From NCBI RefSeq assembly GCF_000758665.1, contig NZ_CP009285.1, positions 8,092,809 through 8,156,808 on the forward strand: a stretch of 64,000 nucleotides of DNA, written 5' to 3'. The notes beneath the pieces were generated by a model. The model did no database searches. It was not told where the DNA came from and saw only the letters and a program-made list of their open reading frames with translations. Position numbers and translations under genes: made by a program. Source of the DNA: Paenibacillus borealis. GTDB taxonomy: Bacteria > Bacillota > Bacilli > Paenibacillales > Paenibacillaceae. Of the stretch, positions 25,227 to 35,198 are shown one piece after another (the stretch's first letter is position 1; each line of letters begins with the position of its first letter).

Positions 25227-26001
25227 GCCGGTCATAATAAGTATCACAGAGTCTGAACTCGCTGTCTTTGAAGAAGCAGCCCCGGTCTTCCATCGCGCCG
25301 CGCACAGACATTTTCGCCAGATCCATCATATTGTGGTCTCTGCTTAAATGGGCCAGATAGGTTCGTTTGGTCCGCCCCGTCAGTATCTCGCTGAGCGCCG
25401 CTCCCGCTGCCTCATTGGACAAATGCCCCAGATCGCCGAGAATCCGCCGCTTCGTATTCCACGGGTAACGCCCCATCCGCAGCATCTCAATATCATGATT
25501 CGATTCCAGCACAAGCACATCGGCATCCGATATTGCCGTCCTCACCTTATCGCTGACATACCCGAGGTCTGTCGCCACGCACAGCTTCTCCTTGCCGTCA
25601 TAGAAATTGTAGGCTACCGGTTCCGCAGCATCATGGGAAATCGCGAACGACTCTACCCGCATACTGCCGAAATCCCGGTGCTGCCCGGTTTCCATAATGA
25701 CCCGGTTATGCTCGGCAATCTTGCCGATTCCCTTCTCTATCGCTCCCCAGGTATTGGTATTCGCATAGATCGGAAGATCATATTTGCGCGCAATCGCTCC
25801 AAGCCCCTTGATATGATCGGAATGCTCATGGGTCACAAGAATCCCGTCTAAATCTGCTCCCGTCAGCTCGCGCATGGCCAGCAGCTCATCAATGCGCTTC
25901 GCGCTAAGACCCGCATCGATCATAAGCGTGGTCTCGCCGTTACGCACCACCGTCACATTCCCGGTAGAACCGCTGGACAGTACTGTAAATGAAATCCCCA
26001 T
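25195..26001 (-). CDS. walJ: WalJ (YycJ) metallo-beta-lactamase-fold hydrolase
   Basis: A 268-residue MBL-fold protein with the zinc motif THEHSDHIKG and a C-terminal LAHLSRDHN. YycJ/WalJ is a predicted exonuclease linked to DNA repair and replication-division coordination, and is the last gene of the walRKHIJ operon. The start ATG 26001 is fixed by AGGAGAG and the family's N-terminal FTVLSSGSTGN; the frame is open further upstream without support. 16 nt after walI. Confidence 0.93.
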   Translation of the reverse strand: MGISFTVLSSGSTGNVTVVRNGETTLMIDAGLSAKRIDELLAMRELTGADLDGILVTHEHSDHIKGLGAIARKYDLPIYANTNTWGAIEKGIGKIAEHNRVIMETGQHRDFGSMRVESFAISHDAAEPVAYNFYDGKEKLCVATDLGYVSDKVRTAISDADVLVLESNHDIEMLRMGRYPWNTKRRILGDLGHLSNEAAGAALSEILTGRTKRTYLAHLSRDHNMMDLAKMSVRGAMEDRGCFFKDSEFRLCDTYYDRPTPWDKVSQS

Positions 26002-26017
26002 ATCTCTCCTGCTCCTT

Positions 26018-26758
26018 CTACTCTGTTGTCTTAGGACTGATAATGTCCGCACTAATTGCATCCACGTAATAGGCACTGCCGTTCTCCAGCATAAACCGCC
26101 ACATCGGAGAAGCCACCTGACTCTCGGAGTTGAATAATTCACCGTAATAGCCAAGCTCAATCTCCTTCACCGCAGAATTGGCCGGGAAATACTTTTCGAT
26201 CAGGCTGCTGAGCGCCTGCGAGGCCGGAAGCACCTTTTGCAGATTATCGCTCCGGCTGGCACCGATCTCAATCTGCGGCCAACGGTACGCCACAATCTTC
26301 TGGTCACTGTTAATCAGCTCCAGCCTTACTCTGAACAGCGACCACTTATTGTCCACCAGCGGATGAAGCACGAACTTGCCCACCTCGCTCTCCTGTGAAT
26401 CAAAGCGGTAATTCGCAATATCCGTAATCTGGCTCTCCAGCAGGCTGCTCAGTTCGGAGAAAGAGGAATACATCAGCTTGCTGTCGATCGGCTCGTTAAG
26501 CTTCACCGGCACCTCGTTCTGCTCTTCTCCGGAATAGCGGTACGTGATATCAGGCAGCTGCGGAGTGGCAGCCGGAATCGGACACAGCAGCCGGATGCCC
26601 TTCTCCTCCATCACCGCCTGCGTTTCTGCGGACAGGGAAGTGAAGTCAAGCCCCGCACTGACCTGATCGCGCACATCTATCCATAGCTGATAGCATAGCA
26701 GCAGATTCAGCACCAGAAAGGCGTAGATTAATACACTTTTGGCTCTTCCCCAGTCCAT
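26018..26758 (-). CDS. walI: WalI (YycI), regulator of WalK
   Basis: A 246-residue protein with one N-terminal membrane helix (about residues 8-27) and an extracytoplasmic domain. YycI and YycH form a membrane complex with the WalK kinase and restrain or modulate it. Sequence conservation in this family is low; assignment rests on MDWGRAKSVLIYAFLVLNLLL and position between walH and walJ. 27 nt after walH. Confidence 0.9.
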   Translation of the reverse strand: MDWGRAKSVLIYAFLVLNLLLCYQLWIDVRDQVSAGLDFTSLSAETQAVMEEKGIRLLCPIPAATPQLPDITYRYSGEEQNEVPVKLNEPIDSKLMYSSFSELSSLLESQITDIANYRFDSQESEVGKFVLHPLVDNKWSLFRVRLELINSDQKIVAYRWPQIEIGASRSDNLQKVLPASQALSSLIEKYFPANSAVKEIELGYYGELFNSESQVASPMWRFMLENGSAYYVDAISADIISPKTTE

Positions 26759-26785
26759 ACCGTTTCCTCCTTGGATAATCTTAAT

Positions 26786-28078
26786 CTAATTCAGCGTCAG
26801 CACACTGCCGTCGCTGAGCGTAACCCGCCAGACCGGATGAAGCTTAAGCTTCTCCCCTGTCAGCGTAGGCATATAGGCGGGGGTCAGATCAGTAATCCGC
26901 AGGGAGCTTCCAATCTGGGCAAGACGCTGTTTCAGTGCCTCGCCCCCGGACAGCTCAACAATTGTTTTCTCCGACTTCTCTTCATCCATATACATCAGGG
27001 AGCGCTCATAAGAGGATACGGTCCCCTGCTGCAGCTCCAGATGAATCACTCCGTACTGGAGCTGAGAATCACTCATGATCGGATAGGAACCCGACGGGTA
27101 GGCGCCGTAATATTGCTGAAAAGATACCTTGCGGTCCTGCCGGCCTTCTTCTGTAGCCGCCAGCCTGTAGGTTCCGTTCCAGCCGCCATGCATGTTGACG
27201 AAATCCACCGCCTCCAGCGCATCCTTCGCCGGTGTACTGTCTCCGTCCGGAAGAGCGGCAGGATCGCTATAGCTCATCCAGTTCTGCTCCTGATCCACCT
27301 GCAGGCTGCGCTTGCTGTCAGTGTAGATTTTGGAGCCGTCCTTCTCAGGAATATATCTTGTGCTGCCCGCATCGAAGAACAGATTGCTCTGCATTTGCTC
27401 AATGGTATACATACCCGCAGGCATCACTACCTCAACCAGCGGAATTGCCGCCTCAGGCACATAATACTCGCCGTTCACAGCGGTATAAGGTGTCAGGTTC
27501 TTGCCGAAGTCCACATGCTGCTGCACGTCCTGCACCGTCAGGTCCGCCTTCGCCGCCTCATACACAATATCACCGCGTGTGCTGAAGAAGATGGCATGTG
27601 CTTTGGAATCATTCTTGATATTGTAAATCCAGATCCGGTCGATGCTCTCTCCTTCAAACAGCGAATCCGGCGAGATCTGCATCACCCGCTGCAGCAGCGT
27701 TACCGGAATCCCTGACCCGAAGGACAGCTCAATACCCGGATTCTCCCTGCGGATCTTATTCCAGTCGAAATCCTGCACAGAGCGGCGCTGGAAGCTCTCG
27801 AAGCTGCGCCCCTTCAGCCGGTTCAGAATCAGATTATAGAAGGTTGAGCTGGGGTAGAACAGCGTATGCTTATCCTCGCCCATATGAATAATCATTTTAT
27901 CAGGATAGAGCAGGTTCTCGACCTTTTCTTTTGGGCCCATAATATCGGTCTTCACATACAGATTCTCCGATAACACCGCCGAGTCGCTGCCCGGCAGCCT
28001 GTAAATCAGGTAATAACTCTCCACGAGGCTTCCGAGTATCAGCAAGACCAGCATCCATGACTTGATTTTCTCCTTCAC
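26786..28078 (-). CDS. walH: WalH (YycH), regulator of WalK
   Basis: A 430-residue protein with one N-terminal membrane helix (residues about 8-26) and a large extracytoplasmic domain, matching YycH. The GTG at 28078 overlaps the walK stop (GTGA), so the genes are translationally coupled. With WalI it tunes WalK, the sensor controlling autolysins and cell-wall homeostasis. Confidence 0.91.
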   Translation of the reverse strand: MKEKIKSWMLVLLILGSLVESYYLIYRLPGSDSAVLSENLYVKTDIMGPKEKVENLLYPDKMIIHMGEDKHTLFYPSSTFYNLILNRLKGRSFESFQRRSVQDFDWNKIRRENPGIELSFGSGIPVTLLQRVMQISPDSLFEGESIDRIWIYNIKNDSKAHAIFFSTRGDIVYEAAKADLTVQDVQQHVDFGKNLTPYTAVNGEYYVPEAAIPLVEVVMPAGMYTIEQMQSNLFFDAGSTRYIPEKDGSKIYTDSKRSLQVDQEQNWMSYSDPAALPDGDSTPAKDALEAVDFVNMHGGWNGTYRLAATEEGRQDRKVSFQQYYGAYPSGSYPIMSDSQLQYGVIHLELQQGTVSSYERSLMYMDEEKSEKTIVELSGGEALKQRLAQIGSSLRITDLTPAYMPTLTGEKLKLHPVWRVTLSDGSVLTLN

Positions 28079-29907
28079 GCCTCACTCCCCCTATGCTTCA
28101 TCAAAGGCAGCGTGAACGTTACCAGTGAGCCTTCATTCAGCTCAGACTGCAGGGAAATGGAGCCGCCGTGCGCTTTGACAATTTCCCGGGCAATGGACAG
28201 CCCGAGACCCGTGCCGCCCATATTCCGCGAGCGGGCTTTATCAACCCGGTAAAAGCGTTCGAATATGCGTTCAATGTCCTTCTTCGGAATCCCGATCCCG
28301 GAATCGCGTACAGAAACTGCGAGCATTCCGTCCTCAGTCTTATGCGCTTCAAGCCGGATCGTACCGCCTTCCGGCGTATATTTCAGGGCATTGGAGACCA
28401 GATTGCCCAGCACCTGATCAATCTGATCGCGGTCCAGCCAGGCAGTGGCTATCTCCTTGTGCACTCGGGTGCTGATATGAATCCGCTTCTGGCGGATCTG
28501 GAAGGAGAAGCGGTCAGCCACATCCTCCAGCATCTCGGAGATATCCGTCTGCTGAATACGCAGACTGGACTCTTTAGAATCCAGGCGCGACAGATGCAGC
28601 AGATCGGTAACCAGCCGGATCATCCGCTCTGTCTCGTTGCGGATGACCCCGACAAACCGCACGGCCAGCTGCGGATCCTCCAGCGCACCATCATCCAGTG
28701 CCTCCGCATAGCTCTTAATCGTCGTAAGCGGCGTCCGCAGCTCATGGGATACATTCGCCACGAACTCACGGCGGGACTCTTCAAGATTCTCCTGCTCGGT
28801 GACATCCTGCAGCACCGCAATCGTCCCTGCGATCCGCCCGCCTTCACGGCGGTGAATCGGGGTGAAGGTGACCCGCACAATATTAGGGTCCTCTCCGCCC
28901 ATGGGGGACAGATGCAGCATTGCCGACTGGGCATTGCCCTGAGCCAGCGACCCTGACTGCTCATGGTCAAGTCCAAGCAGCTCATCGAGCGGCGCTCCTT
29001 CCGGAAGCGGCCCTTCCGCACCCAGCATCAAGGCGGCGCGGGTGTTCATCAGAATGACTGCACCGCTCTCATCCGTCGCGACCACACCATCACTCATATT
29101 CGCCAGGATGGAGGACAGCTTCTCCTTCTCCTCTTCATTCTGCGACAGCGCTTCGCGCAGCCTGTCCGTCATATAGTTGAAAGCCTGGCTCAGCTGGCCA
29201 ATCTCATCATTGCCGAAGACGGGAACCTTCCGGTTGAAGCGGCCTTCCGCCACCGCAGTGGCATGCTTGGTCATTTCTTTAATCGGATGGGTGATCGTAT
29301 GCGCGAGTATAACCCCCAGCACCGCTGTCAGGGCGAGCGCCAGCAGCAGCCCCGAGAGGAATACGCTGTTGATCCGGCTCATTGTGGCATATAAATCCTT
29401 CATATCTGCAGCGATATAGATCGCCCCTACGACCTTGTCACCGGAAATCACCGGCTTGGCCACAACCTTCTTGCGCACATTGTCATCCGCGATGATATAT
29501 TCTTCGTTGTCGCTGATCCCCTGCAAGGCGCGGCTGACAACAGTCTGGGTATTGCGCTGGCCCACATAATCGTTCTGCGAAGGAACTGAAGTGGTAATAA
29601 TCTTGCCGCTCGCATCCAGCACCTGAATTTCAGCGCCGTTAATATACAGATTGTTCACCATGCCGCGCAGACTTTCCACAGCAGATTCTTCATCTGCCGT
29701 GCCCGTCTCACTCCCGAATTTGTCGGCAGTGAGGATCGAGAGCATCTCCGCCCGCGCCTTCAGGTCCTTGGTGAAATTATCTGTCAGTGAATTCTTCATG
29801 GAGCTGACGAAATACACGCCGATCAGCTGCATCGCAATCAGAATCAGCAGCACATAAATAACGATAAGCCTGGCCTGAATCGTCCGGAAAAAGGACAGTG
29901 CTTTCAT
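28075..29907 (-). CDS. walK: WalK (YycG) sensor histidine kinase
   Basis: A 610-residue essential sensor kinase: membrane helix at about 11-32, extracellular Cache-like domain, second helix (about 183-205), HAMP, PAS domain, HisKA with SHELRTPLTT (phospho-His), and HATPase with N, G1 and G2 boxes ending GTGLGLSIA. Length equals B. subtilis WalK. The ATG at 29907 overlaps the walR TGA by 1 nt and follows GGAGG. Confidence 0.96.
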   Translation of the reverse strand: MKALSFFRTIQARLIVIYVLLILIAMQLIGVYFVSSMKNSLTDNFTKDLKARAEMLSILTADKFGSETGTADEESAVESLRGMVNNLYINGAEIQVLDASGKIITTSVPSQNDYVGQRNTQTVVSRALQGISDNEEYIIADDNVRKKVVAKPVISGDKVVGAIYIAADMKDLYATMSRINSVFLSGLLLALALTAVLGVILAHTITHPIKEMTKHATAVAEGRFNRKVPVFGNDEIGQLSQAFNYMTDRLREALSQNEEEKEKLSSILANMSDGVVATDESGAVILMNTRAALMLGAEGPLPEGAPLDELLGLDHEQSGSLAQGNAQSAMLHLSPMGGEDPNIVRVTFTPIHRREGGRIAGTIAVLQDVTEQENLEESRREFVANVSHELRTPLTTIKSYAEALDDGALEDPQLAVRFVGVIRNETERMIRLVTDLLHLSRLDSKESSLRIQQTDISEMLEDVADRFSFQIRQKRIHISTRVHKEIATAWLDRDQIDQVLGNLVSNALKYTPEGGTIRLEAHKTEDGMLAVSVRDSGIGIPKKDIERIFERFYRVDKARSRNMGGTGLGLSIAREIVKAHGGSISLQSELNEGSLVTFTLPLMKHRGSEA

Positions 29908-30632
29908 CACAGCCCTCCGCTTTTGGGGCTATGCATCAAATAACCGAGTCCGCGCCGTGTAAATATATATTCCGGCTTGCTGGGATTCTCCTCAATTTTT
30001 TCTCTGAGCCGGCGGATCGTTACATCCACGGTCCGCACATCACCGAAATATTCGAAGCCCCATACGGCCTGCAGCAGATGCTCCCGGGTCATTACTTTGC
30101 CGGCATGACGGATCATATAATAGAGCAGCTCGTATTCACGATGCGTCAGATCCAGCGGTTCGCCGTCTTTGTAGACCAGATACATATCCGTATCGATAAA
30201 TAAGCCGAAATGATATACCCCCTGCTTGCTCTCCACGCTTTCGCTCAGCGTTTCGGACAAGGCCGGCTTATGCTGGCGGCGCATCTGGGCTTTGACTCTG
30301 GCCAGCAGCTCACGGGTGCTGAACGGCTTGGTCACATAATCATCGGCACCCAGCTCCAGGCCCAGCACCTTATCAATCTCTCCGTCCTTGGCGGTAAGCA
30401 TGATGATCGGAATATCCAGATGCGCAGAGCGCACCTCACGGCACACATCCATCCCGTCCTTGCCGGGCAGCATCAGGTCGAGCAGCATCAGGTCCGGGCG
30501 TCTGGACAGAGCCAGCTCTACAGCACTGTTGCCGTCAAAAGCACAGATAACCTCATAGCCCTCTTTTTCCAGATTGAATTTCAATATATCAGCAATAGGT
30601 TGTTCATCATCCACTACTAGAATCGTGCCCAT
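29907..30632 (-). CDS. walR: WalR (YycF) response regulator
   Basis: An OmpR-family regulator of about 241 residues: receiver domain with LVVDDE, phospho-acceptor Asp in [10 protein letters not shown] and KPF lysine, and a C-terminal winged helix. It controls cell-wall hydrolase genes. ATG 30632 has better spacing (9 nt) from GGAG than ATG 30638, which would add two residues. First gene of walRKHIJ; a promoter-like TAAAAT lies about 40 nt upstream. Confidence 0.96.
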   Translation of the reverse strand: MGTILVVDDEQPIADILKFNLEKEGYEVICAFDGNSAVELALSRRPDLMLLDLMLPGKDGMDVCREVRSAHLDIPIIMLTAKDGEIDKVLGLELGADDYVTKPFSTRELLARVKAQMRRQHKPALSETLSESVESKQGVYHFGLFIDTDMYLVYKDGEPLDLTHREYELLYYMIRHAGKVMTREHLLQAVWGFEYFGDVRTVDVTIRRLREKIEENPSKPEYIFTRRGLGYLMHSPKSGGL

Positions 30633-30748
30633 TTGCATATGCTCCGCTTCACCTTTCTAACGATACTAGGGTCCTTGATTCCTTTATTTTAACATACCTG
30701 TCCGGGCGTCACATCGTATGAAACCTGTACATTCTTATATTTCTAAAT

Positions 30749-30776
30749 AAAAACCGCCCGAAATCATCCGGACGGC
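30749..30776 (-). terminator. Intrinsic terminator of the M23 gene
   Basis: CCGTCCG / CGGGCGG stem with a 7-nt loop and a following TTTTTATTT on the minus strand. Confidence 0.8.
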
Positions 30777-30811
30777 TGGTGTTTATATTAGCGGAGCTTA
30801 TGAATTATATA

Positions 30812-32353
30812 TTATTTCAGATATTTCATTGGATTGACTGCTGTTCCATTCTTGCGGATTTCGAAATGCAGATGTGTTCCGGTGGAGCGGCCTGTACTGC
30901 CCATAATTCCAATTTGGCTGCCCTGTCCAAGCTTTTGTCCGACAGAAACGGAGATTCTGCTTAAATGTCCGTAGTAAGTAACGTATCCGTTGTTGTGATT
31001 GACGATAACCACATTACCGTATCCGCTCTGCACACCGGCAAAGCTTACCGTACCGGCATCAGCGGCTTTGATTGTACGGTTGCCGGATACAATATCCAGT
31101 CCCTTATGTGCTCGTCCCCAACGCTCGCCGTAACTGCTGGATATCGTAGCTCCGGTAACCGGCCAGGCGAACATTCCCGTTCCTTCACCGACAACCTTTG
31201 TACCCGAATAGACCACTTCAGGCAGCGAAGCCTTCACAACAGTCTGACCCAGCCACTCTTCTTTGACGACCAGTCCATTTTCTTTGGTCAGCCTGTATTG
31301 CATCGTCTTAAGTCCCGTCTGTCCGGCACGTACCACCTTTCGCTTCCCTGCGGCCAGCTGATCACTTTTGCGTACAATAACTTCAGGCTCCGTAACTACT
31401 TGTTCACTTACCTGCTCTACAGTCACGACCGTGAGATCCGGCTGGGGAACCGTGAGCTGCAATTGATCCCCGATCTGCAGGCTGAGCTCCTTGACCGCAG
31501 GATTGTTGCGGAAGATATCTGCCTGGGTAATCTGGAATCTGGATGCGATAGCAGAGACCGTGTCGCCTTCTTGAACTGAATAGACCAGCGGCTCTTCCTT
31601 GCCTTCAGTCAGCACCTTCACGGCATCCTCTACACTAAGTACCTTATTGGGGTCTGCTTTGACCGGAACTATGCTGACTTCCTCGCGGATAGCCGCCGAT
31701 TCCACTATGTCTGCATTAGCTGATGCTGCTGTCGTCTTGGCCGCCGTCTTCATCAGCTTCGCGTCAGTGGCTGCAGCCTGCGGAGTGTAATGCGCCTTCA
31801 CGGCCTCAAGTACTGCGGCTGCCGTCTCCTGATCCTTCACGATCCCGAGCGACTTGCCGTCGACCGTTAATTCTACGCCTACCGCATAAGCTTTGAGCAT
31901 GCCGTCCAGCTTGTCCAGTGTAGCTTCGCTGTCAATCTCAGGCTTGTAAGCCTCCAGCGCCTCTGTTGTGATACCGCTGGTTTGCAGCACCATGACGGAA
32001 TCAGGATATTTAAGCTGATATTCCCGTCTCTTCGCTTCAAACAGCTTGTTAAGGTCTGATTCCTGACTTAAAGTTCCGATCTCTTCGCCTTTCACCAGCA
32101 CCTTGTAGTAGGTTACTGTATTCGCCGCTACATGCTTCTTCTCTGCTCCGACTAAGAAGGTAGTCAGAAGAACCAGACCGGCAGTAGCTACAATCCATGA
32201 ACGCCGGAGTCTGCGTGGTTTGGTTTCGGGATGAAAGACCCGGGTTTCGCTGGCAGTGCTATTGCCCTGTTGACCTGCTGCACCGGAACCTGCGGATGTT
32301 TCTTCACTGTTCCGCAGTTTCCCCATCCGGCGCATAAACTTAAATCCTTTCAT
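30812..32353 (-). CDS. M23 peptidase with LysM and G5 domains
   Basis: A 513-residue cell-wall enzyme. A membrane or signal segment (about residues 52-70, SWIVATAGLVLLTTFLVGA) is followed by a long linker, a LysM peptidoglycan-binding domain (YSVQEGDTVSAIASRF, about 258-305), a G5 domain (about 310-385) and a C-terminal M23/LytM peptidase with HKGLD and HLHFE zinc ligands. It likely cleaves peptide cross-links outside the membrane. It sits upstream of walR, whose regulon typically includes such enzymes. A promoter TTGAAA-18-TACAGT lies at 32528-32557. Confidence 0.93.
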   Translation of the reverse strand: MKGFKFMRRMGKLRNSEETSAGSGAAGQQGNSTASETRVFHPETKPRRLRRSWIVATAGLVLLTTFLVGAEKKHVAANTVTYYKVLVKGEEIGTLSQESDLNKLFEAKRREYQLKYPDSVMVLQTSGITTEALEAYKPEIDSEATLDKLDGMLKAYAVGVELTVDGKSLGIVKDQETAAAVLEAVKAHYTPQAAATDAKLMKTAAKTTAASANADIVESAAIREEVSIVPVKADPNKVLSVEDAVKVLTEGKEEPLVYSVQEGDTVSAIASRFQITQADIFRNNPAVKELSLQIGDQLQLTVPQPDLTVVTVEQVSEQVVTEPEVIVRKSDQLAAGKRKVVRAGQTGLKTMQYRLTKENGLVVKEEWLGQTVVKASLPEVVYSGTKVVGEGTGMFAWPVTGATISSSYGERWGRAHKGLDIVSGNRTIKAADAGTVSFAGVQSGYGNVVIVNHNNGYVTYYGHLSRISVSVGQKLGQGSQIGIMGSTGRSTGTHLHFEIRKNGTAVNPMKYLK

Positions 32354-32527
32354 GAAACTCTCCCTTTCAGTCCGCCCATACGGTCCGCCTTAGCGGATAA
32401 ACTTATTTTTAGAGCCCCTTTTATATGTTGTACGTCATCTATTTATCTGTTTGCATGAGTATGAATATTGCTGCTTTTTTGGGCCCGGAAAAGGTTACAA
32501 AATATTAACCCCTCATAGTCCTTTTTT

Positions 32528-32557
32528 ACTGTACCATAGCCTGAAGAAAAATTTCAA
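32528..32557 (-). promoter_or_regulatory. Sigma-A-like promoter of the M23 gene
   Basis: TTGAAA (32552-32557) and TACAGT (32528-32533), 18 nt apart on the minus strand, about 175 nt upstream of the start codon. The leader has no riboswitch that I recognise. Confidence 0.55.
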
Positions 32558-32573
32558 CTTTCTTCACACAACA

Positions 32574-32596
32574 AAACCCGCGAAAATCGCGGGTTT
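32574..32596 (-). terminator. Intrinsic terminator of the gene at 32651-33310
   Basis: AAACCCGCG / CGCGGGTTT hairpin followed by TTG on the minus strand. Confidence 0.78.
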
Positions 32597-32650
32597 AATC
32601 CAAAATTATGCGCTTTAAACAGATATATCGTGTCCAAAAAGTGACATTTT

Positions 32651-33310
32651 TTAATTTTGCGTGGAGGGTGCAGAATCAGGTGTAAGCATTTTCATCAAGG
32701 ACTCATATTCAGCCTCATCCACATACCTCGCAATGATCTCCTGCAGTTCCTTTACTTCACTCTCTGTCAACCCGCCTTCCATAGCAGAGGAAATTTTTAG
32801 CATTTCCTCCTGCGGAAGCTTATTCATCAGAATATTGAAGATATTGGATTTCTCATCCGCAGGAAGATTCTCCTTCAAGTCATTGATTGCGCCTGGCGTC
32901 ATCACCAGCTCCTGATCCAGCGCACTGTCACTCTGTTCTTCTCCGGCCGCCGCTTGGCCCATTACAGGCAGTGCATCCTCCGGCACCGTTTCGTCTACCG
33001 TATCCCCAGTGTCACCCGCAGGGGGATCTCCGCCAGTTCCTTTTTCTCCGTCCACCTTGCTTGAGTCTGCCTCTTTAATTGAATCCTCAGCACCTTTGGT
33101 TGTGGCACCGCTGCTGCTTCCCATCCCCGTCAGACTCTTCACGAAGCCAAGCATTCCCGGCTCTGGCCCATCGACCTTAATATCGAAACCCGCCAGTACC
33201 GACTGAATGTACGTATTGACCACATACGCAGTCGTCAGCATGGACAGCCCGCTGGCCAGCACAACAATCAGGCATACGCCAAGCGCCCGTTTCACTAATT
33301 TCATCATCAT
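32651..33310 (-). CDS. Membrane-anchored hypothetical protein
   Basis: A 219-residue protein with one N-terminal membrane helix (about residues 8-30), then a low-complexity Gly/Ser/Asp/Glu-rich linker (about 60-130) and a small helical C-terminal domain (KENLPADEKSNIFNILMNKLPQEEMLKISSAMEGGLTESEVKEL). Probably anchored with the body outside. No known family recognised. It sits alone between purA and the M23 gene with its own terminator, so any link to the cell wall is guesswork. Confidence 0.75.
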   Translation of the reverse strand: MMMKLVKRALGVCLIVVLASGLSMLTTAYVVNTYIQSVLAGFDIKVDGPEPGMLGFVKSLTGMGSSSGATTKGAEDSIKEADSSKVDGEKGTGGDPPAGDTGDTVDETVPEDALPVMGQAAAGEEQSDSALDQELVMTPGAINDLKENLPADEKSNIFNILMNKLPQEEMLKISSAMEGGLTESEVKELQEIIARYVDEAEYESLMKMLTPDSAPSTQN

Positions 33311-33446
33311 CGCTCCCTTATGCCCTTGCTCTATTCCATCTCCGGAGAATCAGTCCTTGGTGATCCTATTCTCTCAGTATTGACTAGAACCCGGCCCGGG
33401 AAACGTCTATGATCCATAGAAAAGCAGGCTATCGCCGCAAACATAC

Positions 33447-33482
33447 AAAAACAGGAGCCTCCCCCGAGGCCCCTGCTCCTGT
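33447..33482 (-). terminator. Intrinsic terminator of purA
   Basis: ACAGGAGC / GCTCCTGT outer stem with GC-rich interior, followed by TTTTTG on the minus strand. Confidence 0.85.
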
Positions 33483-33506
33483 AATTCATATTCATTCTGC
33501 TTCAAT

Positions 33507-34832
<1,326 letters not shown>

Positions 34833-34835
34833 TCA

Positions 34836-34934
34836 AAATAGAAGAATTTATATGCTTACGCTATAAATTATCCTTCTATTTCCCGCTGAACCCCCACCGT
34901 CCCTTTAACAGGACTGCAGAGCTGGTTCTACTTG
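34836..34934. repeat. Tandem 99-nt repeat, unit 1 (purA leader)
   Basis: Begins with a hairpin AAATAGAAG-AATTTATA / TATAAATT-ATC-CTTCTATTT, then CCCGCTGAA, a GTCCC/GGAC pair and TTCTACTTG. Unit 2 follows directly. Confidence 0.85.
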
Positions 34935-35029
34935 AAATAGAAGAATCTACATGATTAAGCTATAAATTATCCTTCTATTTCCCGCTGAAACCCGCCGCCC
35001 CTTTAGGACAGCGAAGCCGTTTCCACTTG
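34935..35029. repeat. Tandem 99-nt repeat, unit 2 (purA leader)
   Basis: Same layout as unit 1 with an identical core (GCTATAAATTATCC) and scattered changes, ending TTTCCACTTG. Period about 99 nt. Confidence 0.85.
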
Positions 35030-35109
35030 TAATATGGGCTCTGTACGCGCTTCTTATGTACGCAGCCCTCCGGACACTAGGCGGGCTAGCCCGCCAAAGC
35101 ACAATAATC

Positions 35110-35138
35110 AGTGTAACAGCGGCACTTTTTAAAGTCAA
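35110..35138 (-). promoter_or_regulatory. Promoter of purA
   Basis: TTGACT (35133-35138) and TACACT (35110-35115) are 17 nt apart on the minus strand. A 16-bp palindrome GGCGGGCTAGCCCGCC lies just downstream near 35080-35095, inside the leader of about 310 nt. No PurR-type box was recognised. Confidence 0.65.
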
Positions 35139-35144
35139 ATAAAA

Positions 35145-35180
35145 ACGAACGATCACATGTGAATATGTGCGATCGTTCGT
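35145..35180 (-). terminator. Intrinsic terminator of the replicative helicase gene
   Basis: 16-bp stem with a 4-nt tip (outer arms ACGAACGATC / GATCGTTCGT), followed by TTTTATTT on the minus strand. Confidence 0.9.
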
Positions 35181-35198
35181 GTATTGTGCGAAATCCGC

